From: Dioscorea cayenensis subsp. rotundata
Lineage: Eukaryota; Streptophyta; Magnoliopsida; Dioscoreales; Dioscoreaceae
Assembly (NCBI RefSeq): GCF_009730915.1
Contig: NC_052482.1
Location: 19,808,345-19,872,344 of the forward strand
Length of the DNA: 64,000 nt
Reading direction: 5' to 3'
The translations under genes and the position numbers were made by a program. A model generated the notes under the pieces. That model searched no databases, was not told the origin of the DNA, and worked only from the letters and a program-made list of their open reading frames with translations. Each line of letters begins with the position of its first letter. Position 1 is the first letter of the stretch. Shown one piece after another: positions 1 through 11,639 of this stretch.

Positions 1-1294
1 GTTCTATTATATAAAAAGCCTCATGCAAAAAGAATGCCACATCGAGTAGAACTATAACTTTATCAAAAGAAACTTGAGTAAATTCTAGTTTACATCTAGG
101 TCCATGCCACAAGGAAAACTAAAGCAAGAGAATGCACATTGAATTATAAATGCGTCTACAGAGTGTCAAAGTTGCCAAACTAGGCCAGGGACAAGGAATG
201 GAAAGAAGGCACATGGCCAAGCAACATAGAATATGCTAGAAACGAGAATGAAAAGTAAGTCAGTCCAAAAGCGACTTCTAATGATATTTAAAAGCTAGAA
301 AATTATAGAACACAGCTTTAAAGGTGAAATGCACGTAGATGAGAGTACTAAAAAAATATCAATCTCGATGGCCAAAAGAGCTCAATTACAACAAAACCCA
401 GTTTGTGAAAAACTAGTGGAAATCAAATGAACCATTCAAAGATATTCTCGAGAAGCATCCGTGTGTAACTCCTCCGATAACATAATGCCCTCTAAATCAA
501 ATCACTGAACTTTGCCGAGTGCGCTCAAATCCGTCCAAATACGACACACAAAGCAGCATGAAACTTTCGGACTTTTTGGTCCTTCGGATATCAACTACTA
601 ATGTTCAATATGCATCAATGTTAATTGAAGGTATAAACTTAAAATCTTATTGTAGGAGCAAGATGATAATGGCCTTAGATGATCTCTTATCAAACTTAGA
701 AAGGAGTCTGTCTTATTAAAATTAAAATTTGCAACTGATTTACTAGAACAATAAAATCGTGATCTTAGAAAACCATGCAAAGTGTGATTATAACAAAATC
801 TCGACCACTACAAGCATATGATGCCACAAAGCAAAAGAATTCGCAGATTATATTCTAATTAAATGTCAATTAGCTTCTAAAATTTAGACTCATTTCACTG
901 TTTTACTTAACTCCCAACAAACACACACACACACACCATGCATGACGCCATTGCCCACCTCGCCATTCCATCTTCCCCCAAGAAAAACCCAAACAGAGCA
1001 AGCACCAACCTTCCTCTCCGCGATCGGACCAACACCAACAATCAACAACCGAGCAAGAGAAAAGCACGAGAGGAGAACCACATACACCCATGAATATAGA
1101 GAAGAAGACAAGAGAACAAGAGAATAAAGAAGACATACTCCTCTTTCACGACTTCGCTTTGAGAAGACGAGCTATCATCCTCACCATCGGACTCGGCAAG
1201 AAGCAAAAAAACAAGAAACCGTAGACGACGTGAGCGATCGTGAAGGGGTTGATGGCCACCGGATCATCAATTGATGGCTTTGAAAAAAACAAGA

Positions 1295-1841
1295 TCACCA
1301 ATAATGTTTCAAAATGAGATGATTTACCGTGGAGATGAGTGAAAAGCCGAGATTGAATGTAACAAGTGGTTGATGGCCGGCGTGTTGGTTAACGATCAAG
1401 GCGACGAAACTCGGATGGATCGATGGATTGATGGCCGGGAAGAGGAGAAAGATGGCCGGGAAAAGGAGAGAGGAGAGAGATGGCCGGGAAGAGAAGAGAG
1501 AGGCAAAAGGGAAAGTGAAAAACCCTAACAAGCGGGCTGCCAGTCGGGTGGGCGAGAGAAAAGAAAGTAGTCGTTGTCGTCCCAACGGGAAAAATAATAA
1601 GTTCCCGCGGTTTGTTACACAACCGCCGCCTATTACATAGCATCCTCGGCTGCTCGATGTAATCGCCGCCAATACTATGGAATTAATGGCCGTTTTAACC
1701 AAAAAGCGCCACCAAATGAAAGAAAAACACCGCCGTTCATTTAACTCGCCGTCTAAACCGCCCTAATGTGCAACACAGGCGGCCATTTAGGTAAAACCGC
1801 CGGGAAATGAGTGCCGCGAAATCACTAATTTCTTGTAGTGA
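1295..1841 (-). mobile_element. CACTA-type transposon end with subterminal repeats
   Basis: Read on the minus strand, the sequence starting at 1841 is CACTACAAGAAATTAGTG, the canonical CACTA terminus, followed by GC-rich 'cggcggt' and 'gccgcc' subterminal motifs. At 1370-1500 a 'gatggccggga' motif recurs several times, as expected for subterminal transposase-binding repeats. The body lies to the left; no matching left end was found, so the element is truncated or runs off the window. No target-site duplication could be tested. A minus-strand stretch near 1145-1190 encodes an acidic Ser/Asp/Glu-rich peptide that might be a 5' exon of the element's gene, but this is weak. Confidence 0.6.
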
Positions 1842-1937
1842 ATGATTAAATTATATTTATATAGTTTAATATTTAAATGAGCATAAATCTTTCTTGCATA
1901 TTAAGATAAAATAAGGGCATCCAAATTAACAACTACC

Positions 1938-2213
1938 AGTGGGCTACCAATGGTTCTCTTAATTAACAACAATTATATTTAATTAACAACAATTAAAAAT
2001 ATAGTTTGAAAGTACATTTTGTTTTTTTTTTAATGAAAGCTACTTAATTTATTAATACAAAAATTACATTTTTATTTAATATATTTATTTTAATAAAATA
2101 GTTAGACCGGATGTTAATTTAGTAACCTAGTTTAAAAAATAAACTCAACAAATTGTTTTAGTTAAATTTTAGTTTGGATAGTTAGTGCTGTTAACTATAT
2201 CTCAAGGCACTCC

Positions 2214-2251
<38 letters not shown>

Positions 2252-2893
2252 AAGAGTTCTGTGAATGACTTGAAGAATACAAGAAGCAAGAAGCAAGAAG
2301 CGAAATCAAGAGACGTTGGGCTGGAGAGATCCTAATGGCGCCACGTTGGAATGAAGTGGAGGACGAACGATTGCTAAGGAAGAGAGCTTGGGGCCTCACC
2401 TTGGCTGAGATGAACGTATAATCGGTAGGAGTGCAGACGCATGCAGATGCAGATATGGGAGGATCCCATTAAGGAGGGCAACTATTCCCAGTTGCACTTA
2501 TGACCAAAATAAATTTACGGAGAATCAATCTGCAACAAGTCAAATATCCCAATCAGATGTTGTTAATGTAGAAGAAAGAACAGATGGTAAGGATAATTTG
2601 CGTCACATCATCATCATCATCATACATGTTTCTTGACAGGTTGTGCATCTGCAAACTGAAGGGCGTTATGAAGAATATTAAGCCAGGATGCTTTGAAGTT
2701 CTTTTAATTTTAGATTTGTTGTATTAAACATTTTAGAAAATGTAGGGTTCTTTGATGTTCTGCCACTATTAGAACATTTGCATTGGTGTTTGTGAAGACT
2801 ACTATGCCTCTTTGTGATTTCCTGTTCTAGCACTCACAGAACAGTTGTATTTGAAGAGCGCATGCTTTTTTTCATCTTTAATTGAGACAAAAA
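1938..2893 (+). repeat. Left arm of a ~950-bp long inverted repeat
   Basis: This segment is repeated in reverse complement at 15890-16835. The match runs from 'gtgggctaccaatggttctc' on the outside, through an AT run near 2220 and a conserved block around 2330-2420, to 'ctttaattgag' on the inside. The two copies are mostly identical by eye, with small indels. The arm contains a short frame (ATG at 2335, stop at 2419) for a peptide beginning MAPRWNEVEDERLL, which resembles the start of a Myb/SANT-like protein. The inner edge abuts a CACTA terminus at 2894. It could be one long terminal inverted repeat of a Mutator-like element, or one of two inverted copies of a smaller element. No target-site duplication was seen at the outer edges. 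Confidence 0.75.
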
Positions 2894-3260
2894 CACTACA
2901 AGAAAAATCCCAAATCGGCACGGTGATATCGGCACGGAAATGAGTTTAAAAACCGTGCCAAATTGATTTTGGCACCGTATTTGGCACCAAAAATTAACTA
3001 TGCCTATAGAATGGTCACAAATAAATTTTGGCACCGTCCTTTTATACCGTGCCAAATTTTGGCACTGTTTTTGGCACCTTTTCTTTACTATTGTGCCAAA
3101 TATTAACATTGATATTTGGCACGGACTTTGGTTCCATATTTGGCATAGTTTTGGCACGGTTTTATAGGTTCAGTATTTGGTACGGTTTTTTGGCACGATT
3201 TTATATATTATATTTTTTCACAATAATTGGCACAGTTTTTGGGAAAAAAAATTGTCACGG
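2894..3260 (+). mobile_element. CACTA transposon left terminus with 'ggcac' subterminal repeats
   Basis: The segment begins CACTACAAGAAAAATCCC, a CACTA terminus. It is followed by a dense array of short motifs containing 'ttggcac', 'ggcacggt' and 'gtgccaaa' in both orientations to about 3260, the usual subterminal repeat array of plant CACTA elements. The matching right end is uncertain. The nearest inward-facing CACTA end (15496) shares only the first seven bases and different subterminal motifs, so the two may belong to different elements. Confidence 0.7.
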
Positions 3261-3449
3261 CTTTTGGCACGCTTTTATTTATTTTATAAAAAATAATTTT
3301 TATTTAAATTTTCTTGAATTACACCCATCAAATTTTTTTTAATTGCTAAACAAAAATTATTTTATTGAATTAACAATACATACCATTCCTTTAATCAACT
3401 TCTTCAACATCTTCTGACTAACAGTAAATGAATTAATAATCAACCATAC

Positions 3450-3899
3450 TTGATCTTTCTCTAATAATGTGTTCCATTCCTTTTGTGCCACCAATGACCT
3501 TGTAGACTCTTCAGGCAATGAAATTCTATAATTCAAATCACCAAGCGAGACTACCCTACTGCATAAATAACAAACAAACAAGCAAAATGTTAATTAATTT
3601 CATATATGGTCCATACTTAATTGTTCTATAAAATGGAAACTAAAAGGCAAGTGGTGCAATTTATACTTTAATAAGACTTTTAGCGGTTCCAACTTGCAAA
3701 TAACTTAATGATTTTTATAAATAAATTATATTAATGAGTCACCATCTCCGTTGAGATCAGTACTCACTCATGATCAAGTATTTTCTTTGGTTGATCAAGA
3801 AAAGGTCCTCTTGCAAAACCAGTCCTTGAGAAGATCTCCACAAACGATCCCGAATTCTGAGCATTTTCATCTCCTTCTTTTCCTCTAAGCAATCCATAT
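3450..3899 (-). pseudogene. Captured two-exon fragment of an inositol polyphosphate 5-phosphatase gene
   Basis: Two minus-strand exon pieces match the plant inositol polyphosphate 5-phosphatase (5PTase) catalytic domain, which hydrolyses the 5-phosphate of inositol phosphates and phosphoinositides. The first (about 3899-3768) reads GKEGDEN...FLDQPKKILDHD and corresponds to the family's 'SGEKEGDE' segment. It ends at a GTGAGT donor. The second (3558-3450) begins RVVSLGDLNYRISLPEE, the family's 'GDLNYRI' motif, and ends at a GTATGG donor. Joining them keeps the frame and restores the Asp codon across the intron. The catalytic ends of the domain are absent, so this is a fragment. It sits just inside a CACTA terminus, as expected for a transposon-captured (transduplicated) gene piece. 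Confidence 0.7.
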
Positions 3900-4025
3900 A
3901 TCTAAATTCTTGACAATAATGTTAAGCAAAAATTAGAGGACTAGCAGCTCAGACAATGACATGGACCAACAATATAGTTTCGTTAATGGTTTTTTCAACT
4001 GAAATATTTAATTTTTAGTGATAAG

Positions 4026-5257
4026 AAGGCTAATTTATTAAAATATTGTTTTTTTTTTAATTATTTCTTTAAATGCGCATTTCCGTAATTATTTACTGAA
4101 AATGCATTTTATATTTTTATTATTTTTTTAAACAGATCGGTCCCACTCTAATTTTTCTAATATTTAAATTTAATTTTTTAAAAAAACAGAGGGGCCCGTT
4201 ATTTTTTTAATATTAAGTTTTTATTTTTTTAAGAACTGCGGGTCCCGATAGTTTTTAAATTAAAAACATTTTACATTCAAACCCTTATAATTTTCATTAA
4301 TTTTTCTTATAACTTATTTTTTCTCACTTCTACTATGTTATTTTTACTTCCACTAATTATAACCGGCTGTTAATAATTTAAATAAATAATTTTAATATTT
4401 TTTCATCATAAGGGGGTTGTTGGGATGAAAGTCAACTAGTTAACACGGATGAAAGCAAAAAAAACATACCTGAGTCCATTGATCAAAATTGAGTAACTAG
4501 CAACCGTAGTGGAAACTTATTCTTTCGTCAAGAGTTCCTACTGGCCTTGGTCGGTGTTCCTCTCGACCAAGGTTGTCTCCTTCGTTCAGTATAACAAGAA
4601 TATGAATTTTGCTAGATTTAATGTAAAAAAATAAAATAACATTGCAAGAAAATAAAAAAACTACAATGACAAAAATTTTAAAGAAGAGCTTCTCTATATT
4701 GATAATTTTTTCTTATAGAAATACTTTGTGTGTTTTTAGAAAAAGAATTTGGAGAGTTTATATACGCCTCCACCTAACAAATGGATGACTAAGATTAATT
4801 TCATCCAATGGCTCTCATGAATGTGGTAGGTACTAATTACACCAATAATTCATCCCAACAACCCCTTATGATGAAAAATATTAAAAATTATTTATTTAAA
4901 TTATTAACATTACGGTTATAATTAGTGGAAGTAAAAAAATAACATAGTAGAAGTGAGAAAAATAAGTTATAAGAAAAAATTAATGAAAATTATAAGGGTT
5001 TGAATGTAAAAATGTTTTTTAATTTAAAAACTATCTGGGACCCGCAGTTCTTAAAAAATAAAAAACTTAATATTAAAAATAACGGGCCCCTCTGCTTTTT
5101 AAAAAAATTAAATTTAAATATTAAAAATTAGAGTGGGACCCGAGTGCTTTAAAAAAATAATAAAAATATAAAATGCGATTTCGTAGAATAATTACGGAAA
5201 TGCGCATTTAAGGAAAATAATTAAAAAACAATATTTTTAATAAATTAGCCTATCAAT
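4026..5257. mobile_element. Foldback element with ~400-bp inverted arms
   Basis: Positions 4026-4430 are repeated in reverse complement at 4849-5257. The arms begin 'ggctaatttatt' outside and end with 'ttgttgggatga' inside, and they include the shared block 'ggcccgtt' and 'tgcgggtcccg'. The arms flank about 420 bp of unique AT-rich sequence with no convincing frame. Long arms and a G/C-type outer end fit a non-autonomous Mutator-like foldback element. No clean 9-bp target duplication was found, possibly because the outer edges have drifted. Confidence 0.7.
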
Positions 5258-5543
5258 GTTGAATGATTAATTTAATAAATCACTATATTTTGATATAACA
5301 AATAGAAAAAAACAATTAGTTATACATAAAAAAATAAGTAATTAAAATGTTTTGGACTCACACTGAGGTGGATGATAAAACTTAAGTTCCTTCCATTCAT
5401 TAAAGTCCTCCTAGTTTTTGCATTCTTAAAGCGTGTCTTCATTCCCTACTTTGAAGCAAAAGTTTAGGATAGGAGTCAACTAGAGAGATGGCTTCCAAAT
5501 TATGCCAGTTTCGCGTGAAATGCTTGAAATCATCTACTTCTAA

Positions 5544-6074
5544 ATGTTGAAAAAAAGATGTCCAAAATGCGAGGCAACTTATCGAGGTTAGCAAATAATA
5601 TCAATGACCTCAATCATTTGAACTTGTTCTCAGAAATACGAAATATGAATACAAATACGAAAAACTCTCTTAGTGTCAATGTGCTTATAATTTTGCAGTA
5701 ACACAAGGTCTTACACAGTGAACACAGTGCTTTGGAACACAATTCAACTTCTATTTCCTGATGAAATCAAGGCAAGAACAAAGTGCATCAATACATCATC
5801 ACCTAAAACAAGCCTGGAAAGACTAACAAGGACCACCATTAGCCAAGCTCCGAGAGCAATAGCAAGAGATGATAATAATGGCAGTAATCGACGAAGAAGA
5901 GCAATGCCGAGCCAATCGGAGGATGCAGCATTGGCCTTGAGGTTACAAAGAGAAGAATTTATGGAAGCATTCAGAGAGAATGACAATGAACAACAACAAC
6001 AGCTTAGAAATGCATCTGTGTACACTGCTAGAAACAATTTGAGAGCAATGACGTTACATGGACAACCTATTTAA
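5544..6074 (+). pseudogene. Captured 3' fragment of a RING-type E3 ubiquitin ligase gene
   Basis: The first exon piece (to 5586) encodes KKRCPKCEATYR, the last CPxC pair of a RING finger, and ends at a GTTAGC donor. The second (5719-6074, after a CAG acceptor) encodes VNTVLWNTIQLLFPDEIKAR and then a basic stretch. After that comes EDAALALRLQREEFMEAFR, which resembles a ubiquitin-interacting motif, and the frame stops at 6074. The order of RING end, 'NTVLWNTIQLLFP' helix and UIM-like tail is that of a plant RING E3 family. The splice junction is in frame. The N-terminal part, including most of the RING, is missing, so this is a fragment, probably carried by the surrounding transposon. Confidence 0.65.
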
Positions 6075-7935
6075 GAGAATTCAGAACTTGATAAAAGACA
6101 TGCCGTCACACTCAAAATGCAAATGCCATTTTTTTTATAAATTATAAAATAAATTAGAAACTCAATCCCAACCATTAAACCGTAGGCTTCTTCAGTACAT
6201 TAATCAATCAGTCATGAGGCACATTCAAATCTCTTAATTAATATTAATAATAATTATGTTTGCTACAATTATTGTTTTCCTTGTTATTAATACTACTATT
6301 CTTGCTACGATTATTGTTTACCTTGTTATTTGATGCTCATACATTCTTGTGGCAATCATGTTGTAGATAGATGCTCATATATTTGCTTGGAAACTCCACC
6401 ACTTAAATTATTATTATGCAAGCATAAAACAAAAATTTGGGCCTTGTGTTGGACCAGGTATGCACTCCCAAGACTTACCTTTATATAATTTTGTGGGTCT
6501 CTATGCCTAGTACACCACATCAGGACAAACTTTTGACTTTTTGACCCAGTAAGCCCTCTAAATTTAAACTGGTTTAGTCAATTCAATCCACAAAATAAAA
6601 CTACATCAATTTGTCACTTCAATGGTTTCTCAGAAATTTCTCTAAAGCTAACTACCCCAGTTTGCTAATTGAACAGTTGAGTAGTTGAACTTTCACTATT
6701 TCTTTTGAATAAAGCTCATGCATGTGAACTCACATAGTCAACCTCACATGTTTGGTTTTGATGGTTGTTCATGCAGTTTGATTTACAATTGAGAATAGTC
6801 AATAAAGAGAAGAGAATATCATAAGGAGCATTGACAACCAAATGAGAGGGAACAAACATTAATATGGCATTTCTAATTTAATCTTATCAGAATGAATAAT
6901 TAACATCTTGAAGTTCACGTTTGATTTTTTTGTGAAAAAAAGATGAACTATCATACGAGTGGTGGAGATAGTTCCACATCAACTCCCGGGGAGCTATGGA
7001 AAACTCAAGACTTCCGGGGAGCTATGGAAAACTTCAAGGCTTTTTCCTCCTCATCAACTCCCACAACATATAGAAACCAAAAATTTACACAAATGAATAT
7101 ACTTCATACCAAAACAAGGAAAGGAAATGGTTTGGCAACTTAAACATGATCAAGGAAATCGAGTAGCATTTGAATGCATATGCACTAATAGTGAAAAAAA
7201 GAATATAATGCCTTTATGAGAATTGTGCATAAGTATAGCAAAGGAAAGGAATGATACAAGTAAATAAATAAATAATACCTCATGTATTCTTACGAAGTGA
7301 CAATTGAGGAAATGATAAAAGTATTGGAACATAATCATCTCTTTGCCATTGTAGGATCGGAAGAATTGTCATAAAACCAATATCACGATATCCAAATGAT
7401 TGTCCACCTATAACTGAAGAAGACATAACAATGTTACGTCATATGATTTTATCCTATTTAAGCATACAAGATGATTTCGTTCTCGGAGTTTAAGCATACA
7501 TTACTTTTTAAGGTAGGCACAAATGCACCATCCAATCATCTGCATCATTTCACTTTGCTTTCCTATCCAAGACCCCACGCAAGCACACGAATCCTTGATA
7601 CATAATGTCTAAAAGGATTTCTAACACTAACAATATAAATTAATATATAAATAAACATGCATATAAAAAATGGAATGAATTGGTAATTAGAGAACATACC
7701 AAGCCCTTATAGTCATGTGCACAAGGGAAAGTTTTGCAACCTGGAAAACAGAAAATCATGCTAAAAGAAAATTCATGACCTTTACCTCAAACAAAAAATT
7801 TTGAAAACATTAGAATGAATTGTTGCTGAATAAACTGAAGTGAACTTGAATAGTTGCTTCATCTTCCTTATCATCCAGTTGAAGAGATACTAACTTCTAC
7901 ACCAACAACTTTAAGAAGACAAAACTCAAAGTAAA
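6075..7935. other. Transposon-interior spacer, no gene recognised
   Basis: This is AT-rich sequence between the captured RING fragment and the TNP1-like gene. A 66-codon plus-strand frame at 6943-7143 contains a short direct repeat ('ggggagctatggaaaact' twice) but matches no family I know. No terminal repeats or RNA genes were seen. Confidence 0.4.
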
Positions 7936-9836
7936 CTATATATCCTCTTCTTCATCATTTGGGCCATCAAGAGTGTTGTTGGGGACGAGTGTGGTGCGAG
8001 GTCTCTTTCTCGTCGGAGAGTGCTCATCAACATGCGATTGTGCCTCCACTGTTGGTGCTCTAGGGATAGATCTTGTGAGAGTAGCGACATGCATATCAGA
8101 GAGGTCAATGCCCTTAACCCTAAGTGCTGCAAGCAGTGACATTTCAAATGACTCGCGACGAGTCCACTCAATCCGCATCGCATCATGTTCGGCTCGCATC
8201 TTATCATGCTCGGCAAGCATTGCATTATGCTCGGCTTGGGTTTTTGCTAGCTCTGCCTGCAACTCATTAATTTGGGCATATAGTTGCCCACTTGAATGAG
8301 AAGGCCCTGAACGTGGCTTGTAATTAATTGAAGACATTTGCCTAACTATATTGCCCTTTCCCAACACTCTATTACGACTTCCAACAGCAATGCGGTCCCA
8401 CAATTCATTTTGGTTGATAGAATTCTCATCTTCTCCTTGATCACGCTTATCTGCAATGGCTTTATCAAATTGTTCCTGCATCCATCAAAAATTAGATCCA
8501 ATTAATAAACAATAATATATAAATGTCTAAAGTATCCTATAAAGGAATATATATATATACACATTTAATAAAGTAAATAAATTTATTCATTGAAACTATT
8601 ACTTGGAAATAAATTGATGAAACTATTACTAGAAAGACAATAATTTATTCAAATAAATTAACTTCTTAAGGCAATTATAGTATACTTACAACAATTTGTG
8701 TAGCACGCTCACCCTCGAGAGTGTCATCCTTCTTCCCGTGAGTGCGAATGAAACATTCTTTCGGTGTTCCCTACCCAATTCTTCAATCTAAAATAAGAGC
8801 ATAATAAAAAATTTAAAGAATTAAATAAATCATAAATAATAATAATTATTATTATTAAATAGAATATGGCCATTACAAGCCTGAGGCGGTGCAGCGATGC
8901 TTGACGAGATCCACCACGATAAATAACAAACGAAGAAGCTCCATTTACTGCCCTATTCTTTTTGTTTTGCTCACTTATTTTCTTGAACTCTTCCGACCCC
9001 CAATATTTCTGCAAACTTTCCCAAACTGAAGGGGTCATCCACTCAAGAGGAGCCTTGTAAAGTGTACGTGCAAAGTACAAATGCTTTTTCAACCATTCAC
9101 TCGCCTCATGATTGAAATGACATAATATCATAGACTCATGTCTGCGACTCCCATGTGTAAATACCCTAAAGAAAGAAAGATTAACTACATTAATATATTT
9201 TTAATAGTAAAGCAATATATTTAATTAAATAATATTTACCCTAAAAAGTCTGTGAACATTCTCCGTCAGTACATCTCTAGGCACTTTTTCCCCATCCAGT
9301 CCATGCTTCTTTGTAGTGGCCTTGGACCAAATCATGTATTGCTCTTTTAACTTCGTAATCTCTGAAAAAAGTGAAATTAATACATTTTAATTATAAAATT
9401 TAGGAATTTTCTTAAGGAATTTATATATATAATTGTCAAATGTTTAGAAAATAAAATTTACTTACATAACTACACTATCAGGAGTAATAAGCCATGGGAG
9501 TCCAGTGCTATTAGATTCATTGGGTTGATCCTCTGTTGCCTCATGTTGCTCCTCAGAGGCATGGGTAGATGCCTCGGCATGTGGAGTTAGTGGAGGCTGT
9601 GAAGCTGAAGGAGATTGTGTAGTCGATGGGCTCACTTCTGGTGCCTGAATATTTGGATGTATACATGGAGGCATTCCCAATTCTGGTGAGGTATTGGAGA
9701 CTAATTTCGAGCTAACAGACTTCTGACGAATACTTGAGGTGGATCGACCTCGGCCTGATACAGATCGACCACCATGTCTCAATGTCGATCGACCCCGACC
9801 TATAAGTTGTAAAACATGGAAACAAATTTCACTCAA
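7936..9836 (-). pseudogene. TNP1-like (Ptta/En/Spm, Transposase_24 type) CACTA gene, probably decayed
   Basis: Five coding blocks on the minus strand fit plant CACTA TNP1-type proteins. Block 1 (about 9799-9466) is Gly/Arg/Ser-rich then Pro/Ser-rich (RGRSTLRHGGRSVSGRGRST). Block 2 (9361-9240) encodes KEQYMIWSKATTKKHGLDG. Block 3 (9165-8877) encodes the conserved 'WLKKHLYFARTLYKAPLEW' region. Block 4 (8770-8690) encodes GTPKECFIRTHGKKD. Block 5 (8475-7936) is a charged coiled coil with EHxxMxAEHD repeats, ending at the stop. Junctions 3-4 and 4-5 have good splice sites and keep frame. Junctions 1-2 and 2-3 do not with the best sites, so the gene is probably inactive. TNP1 proteins bind the subterminal repeats and assist TNP2, which is not seen here. 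An ATG at 9836 could start block 1, or an upstream exon is missing. Confidence 0.75.
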
Positions 9837-9991
9837 ATTAAAGGATACATGAAAAGCAAGGATGTTTCATGCGATAAATATATTATACAAATAATTCCTC
9901 CTCAGGTTATACTTGTGAGCATTCAACATTCAGCATTCACCTACCATTCAGGTTAAGGACAAGATAGGCCAGGAAATTGCACCATCATGGT

Positions 9992-10821
9992 GTTGTGAAG
10001 ACCTGATAACTGATAATCACTATATAGATAGTTTAGACCTATAAGATCAAGTTTCTTATAGACAGCAACTTGAAAAACTCAAACACTTGATCAGGAAAAT
10101 TCACACAAGCTCAAGAAACCAGGAAAACAGTGAAACAGAAGTCAATGTTACAAAAATAATGATAACAGATTGTATATAACTCTGATTCTTCTCAAACTCA
10201 ATACACAAGGAGTTAAGATCAAGAACAACAACTTTATTATATAAAGTTTGAATGAAAACTCACTCAGTTAAGCATGAAAATTCATACATCAAGAAGCTTT
10301 CTTAAAAAAACATGAAACATTCTTATATGAGAACACACAATATATCTTTGTAAAAGTTTAGTGACTAAAATGAAATGAACCAGCTTAGTCACACCACACG
10401 CGTCATATTCTCCTCAGCTGCACCGCTTGACCTGTTTCCATGCCTCGAACTTAATACAAATCCCTTGATCAACAAATCTCAGCCATTCAGAACAAACACA
10501 ATCCAAGTCTCTTCTAATGCCTCGAACTTAAACCCTTGTCTTGATGGATGAAATCTTGACCACACGATCACTGGTCTAACCCTGTTGCTGAGATTGTTTT
10601 CCCAGCCTCAACCTATGTATTCTCTTGATCTTCAAATCCTGACCATCAATCACACTCCCTCTGATTCTTCAACTAACTTAACAAACTTTCAAACACAGGA
10701 AATGACTGACATACCCTATACTTCTTAACAATTGACACCAGGACAACTGAGCTGCTGCTTCATTGCTTCTTCTCTGCAATTGACTTCTGAAATTCACTTG
10801 ATCTTCAATCAATTCCAACAA
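9992..10821 (-). mobile_element. Possible solo LTR of a Copia-like element
   Basis: Read on the minus strand, the segment starts near 'tgttggaattgattgaa', carries an AATAAA-type signal in the 'tatataataaag' region near 10240, and ends in 'cttcacaaca'. This resembles a Copia LTR of about 830 bp. No target-site duplication, primer site or internal region was found, so this is a tentative fossil. It may have split the CACTA element's upstream region. Confidence 0.3.
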
Positions 10822-11639
10822 TAACAGGCACACGCCAAGTAACACTGCATGTTTCGTTGAGACGAGCAACTTGAACCATCACCTGATAGGCCTTCTACAA
10901 AATTTGGTTAAAAAAAAGTTTCAGTTTACAGCAAAGTCAAACAATGTATTTTCATCAACCTGAGTTAAGTTCAATAGAAAATTAAATCCAACATAATTTT
11001 CAATCAGAATTGAACTCAGGAAATAGTCGAAATTCTCACCCTGTAAACCATTTAATTTAACTATTTCAATGCATACTGATGATGTTTGGTTATGGTTGTG
11101 TCCTCCAATAATTCAATATCAATGAAATTAGTAATTATGAATCAGTCTCTCATCCTCATGCAATCAGTTAGACCTCCCAGTGCAATAACAAATTGGTTTT
11201 TTTTTTCTTTTTCAAATATAGGTTAAATTTTCTTTATACTAATCTTGCTACAACATATTTAGTCTAAGTAAACGCATGAAAAAAAAAGTTATCAGTTAGT
11301 TTCACAAAATTATAATAATCACTATGAAACTTAATTTGACATGTTAAATACTACAAAAATGCCCCAGGAATAGAATCAACCCAAAGCACTGCCTTACATC
11401 ACAGATCCTTTAAACTAAACTAGTAGACTAAGAATTTGCAAACTACTAAAGGAATTCTACTTTCTTTAGCATGTTGCTAAAGTGAGCAGGAATGTTAGAA
11501 ATTAAAGAAATCGAAAAACAAAAAGAAAGCAACAGAAGGCAATCAACATGTAAGATGCTAGTTGCTTGAACTAAATTATCAGCCATTGTAAATTTGTAAA
11601 TTTCAACAATACTGTAGATGATGGATTTATAACACCAAC
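10822..11639. other. AT-rich spacer, nothing recognised
   Basis: No conserved frame, terminal repeat or RNA gene was recognised between the LTR-like segment and the LINE ORF1 fragment. Confidence 0.4.

Noticed and set aside
1295-1702. 135-residue minus-strand open frame
   Set aside because: It lies in CACTA subterminal repeats, is low-complexity Leu/Ser/Phe-rich, and matches no family.
806-1841. Short CACTA element with left end 'cactacaagcat'
   Set aside because: Only nine bases match the right end and the flanking triplets differ.
2834-3342. Open frames of ~100 residues on both strands
   Set aside because: Both are products of the 'ggcac' subterminal repeat array (repeating CQ/FGT units), not genes.
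9992-10821. Firm call of a solo LTR
   Set aside because: No target duplication or matching second LTR, so kept only as a low-confidence feature.
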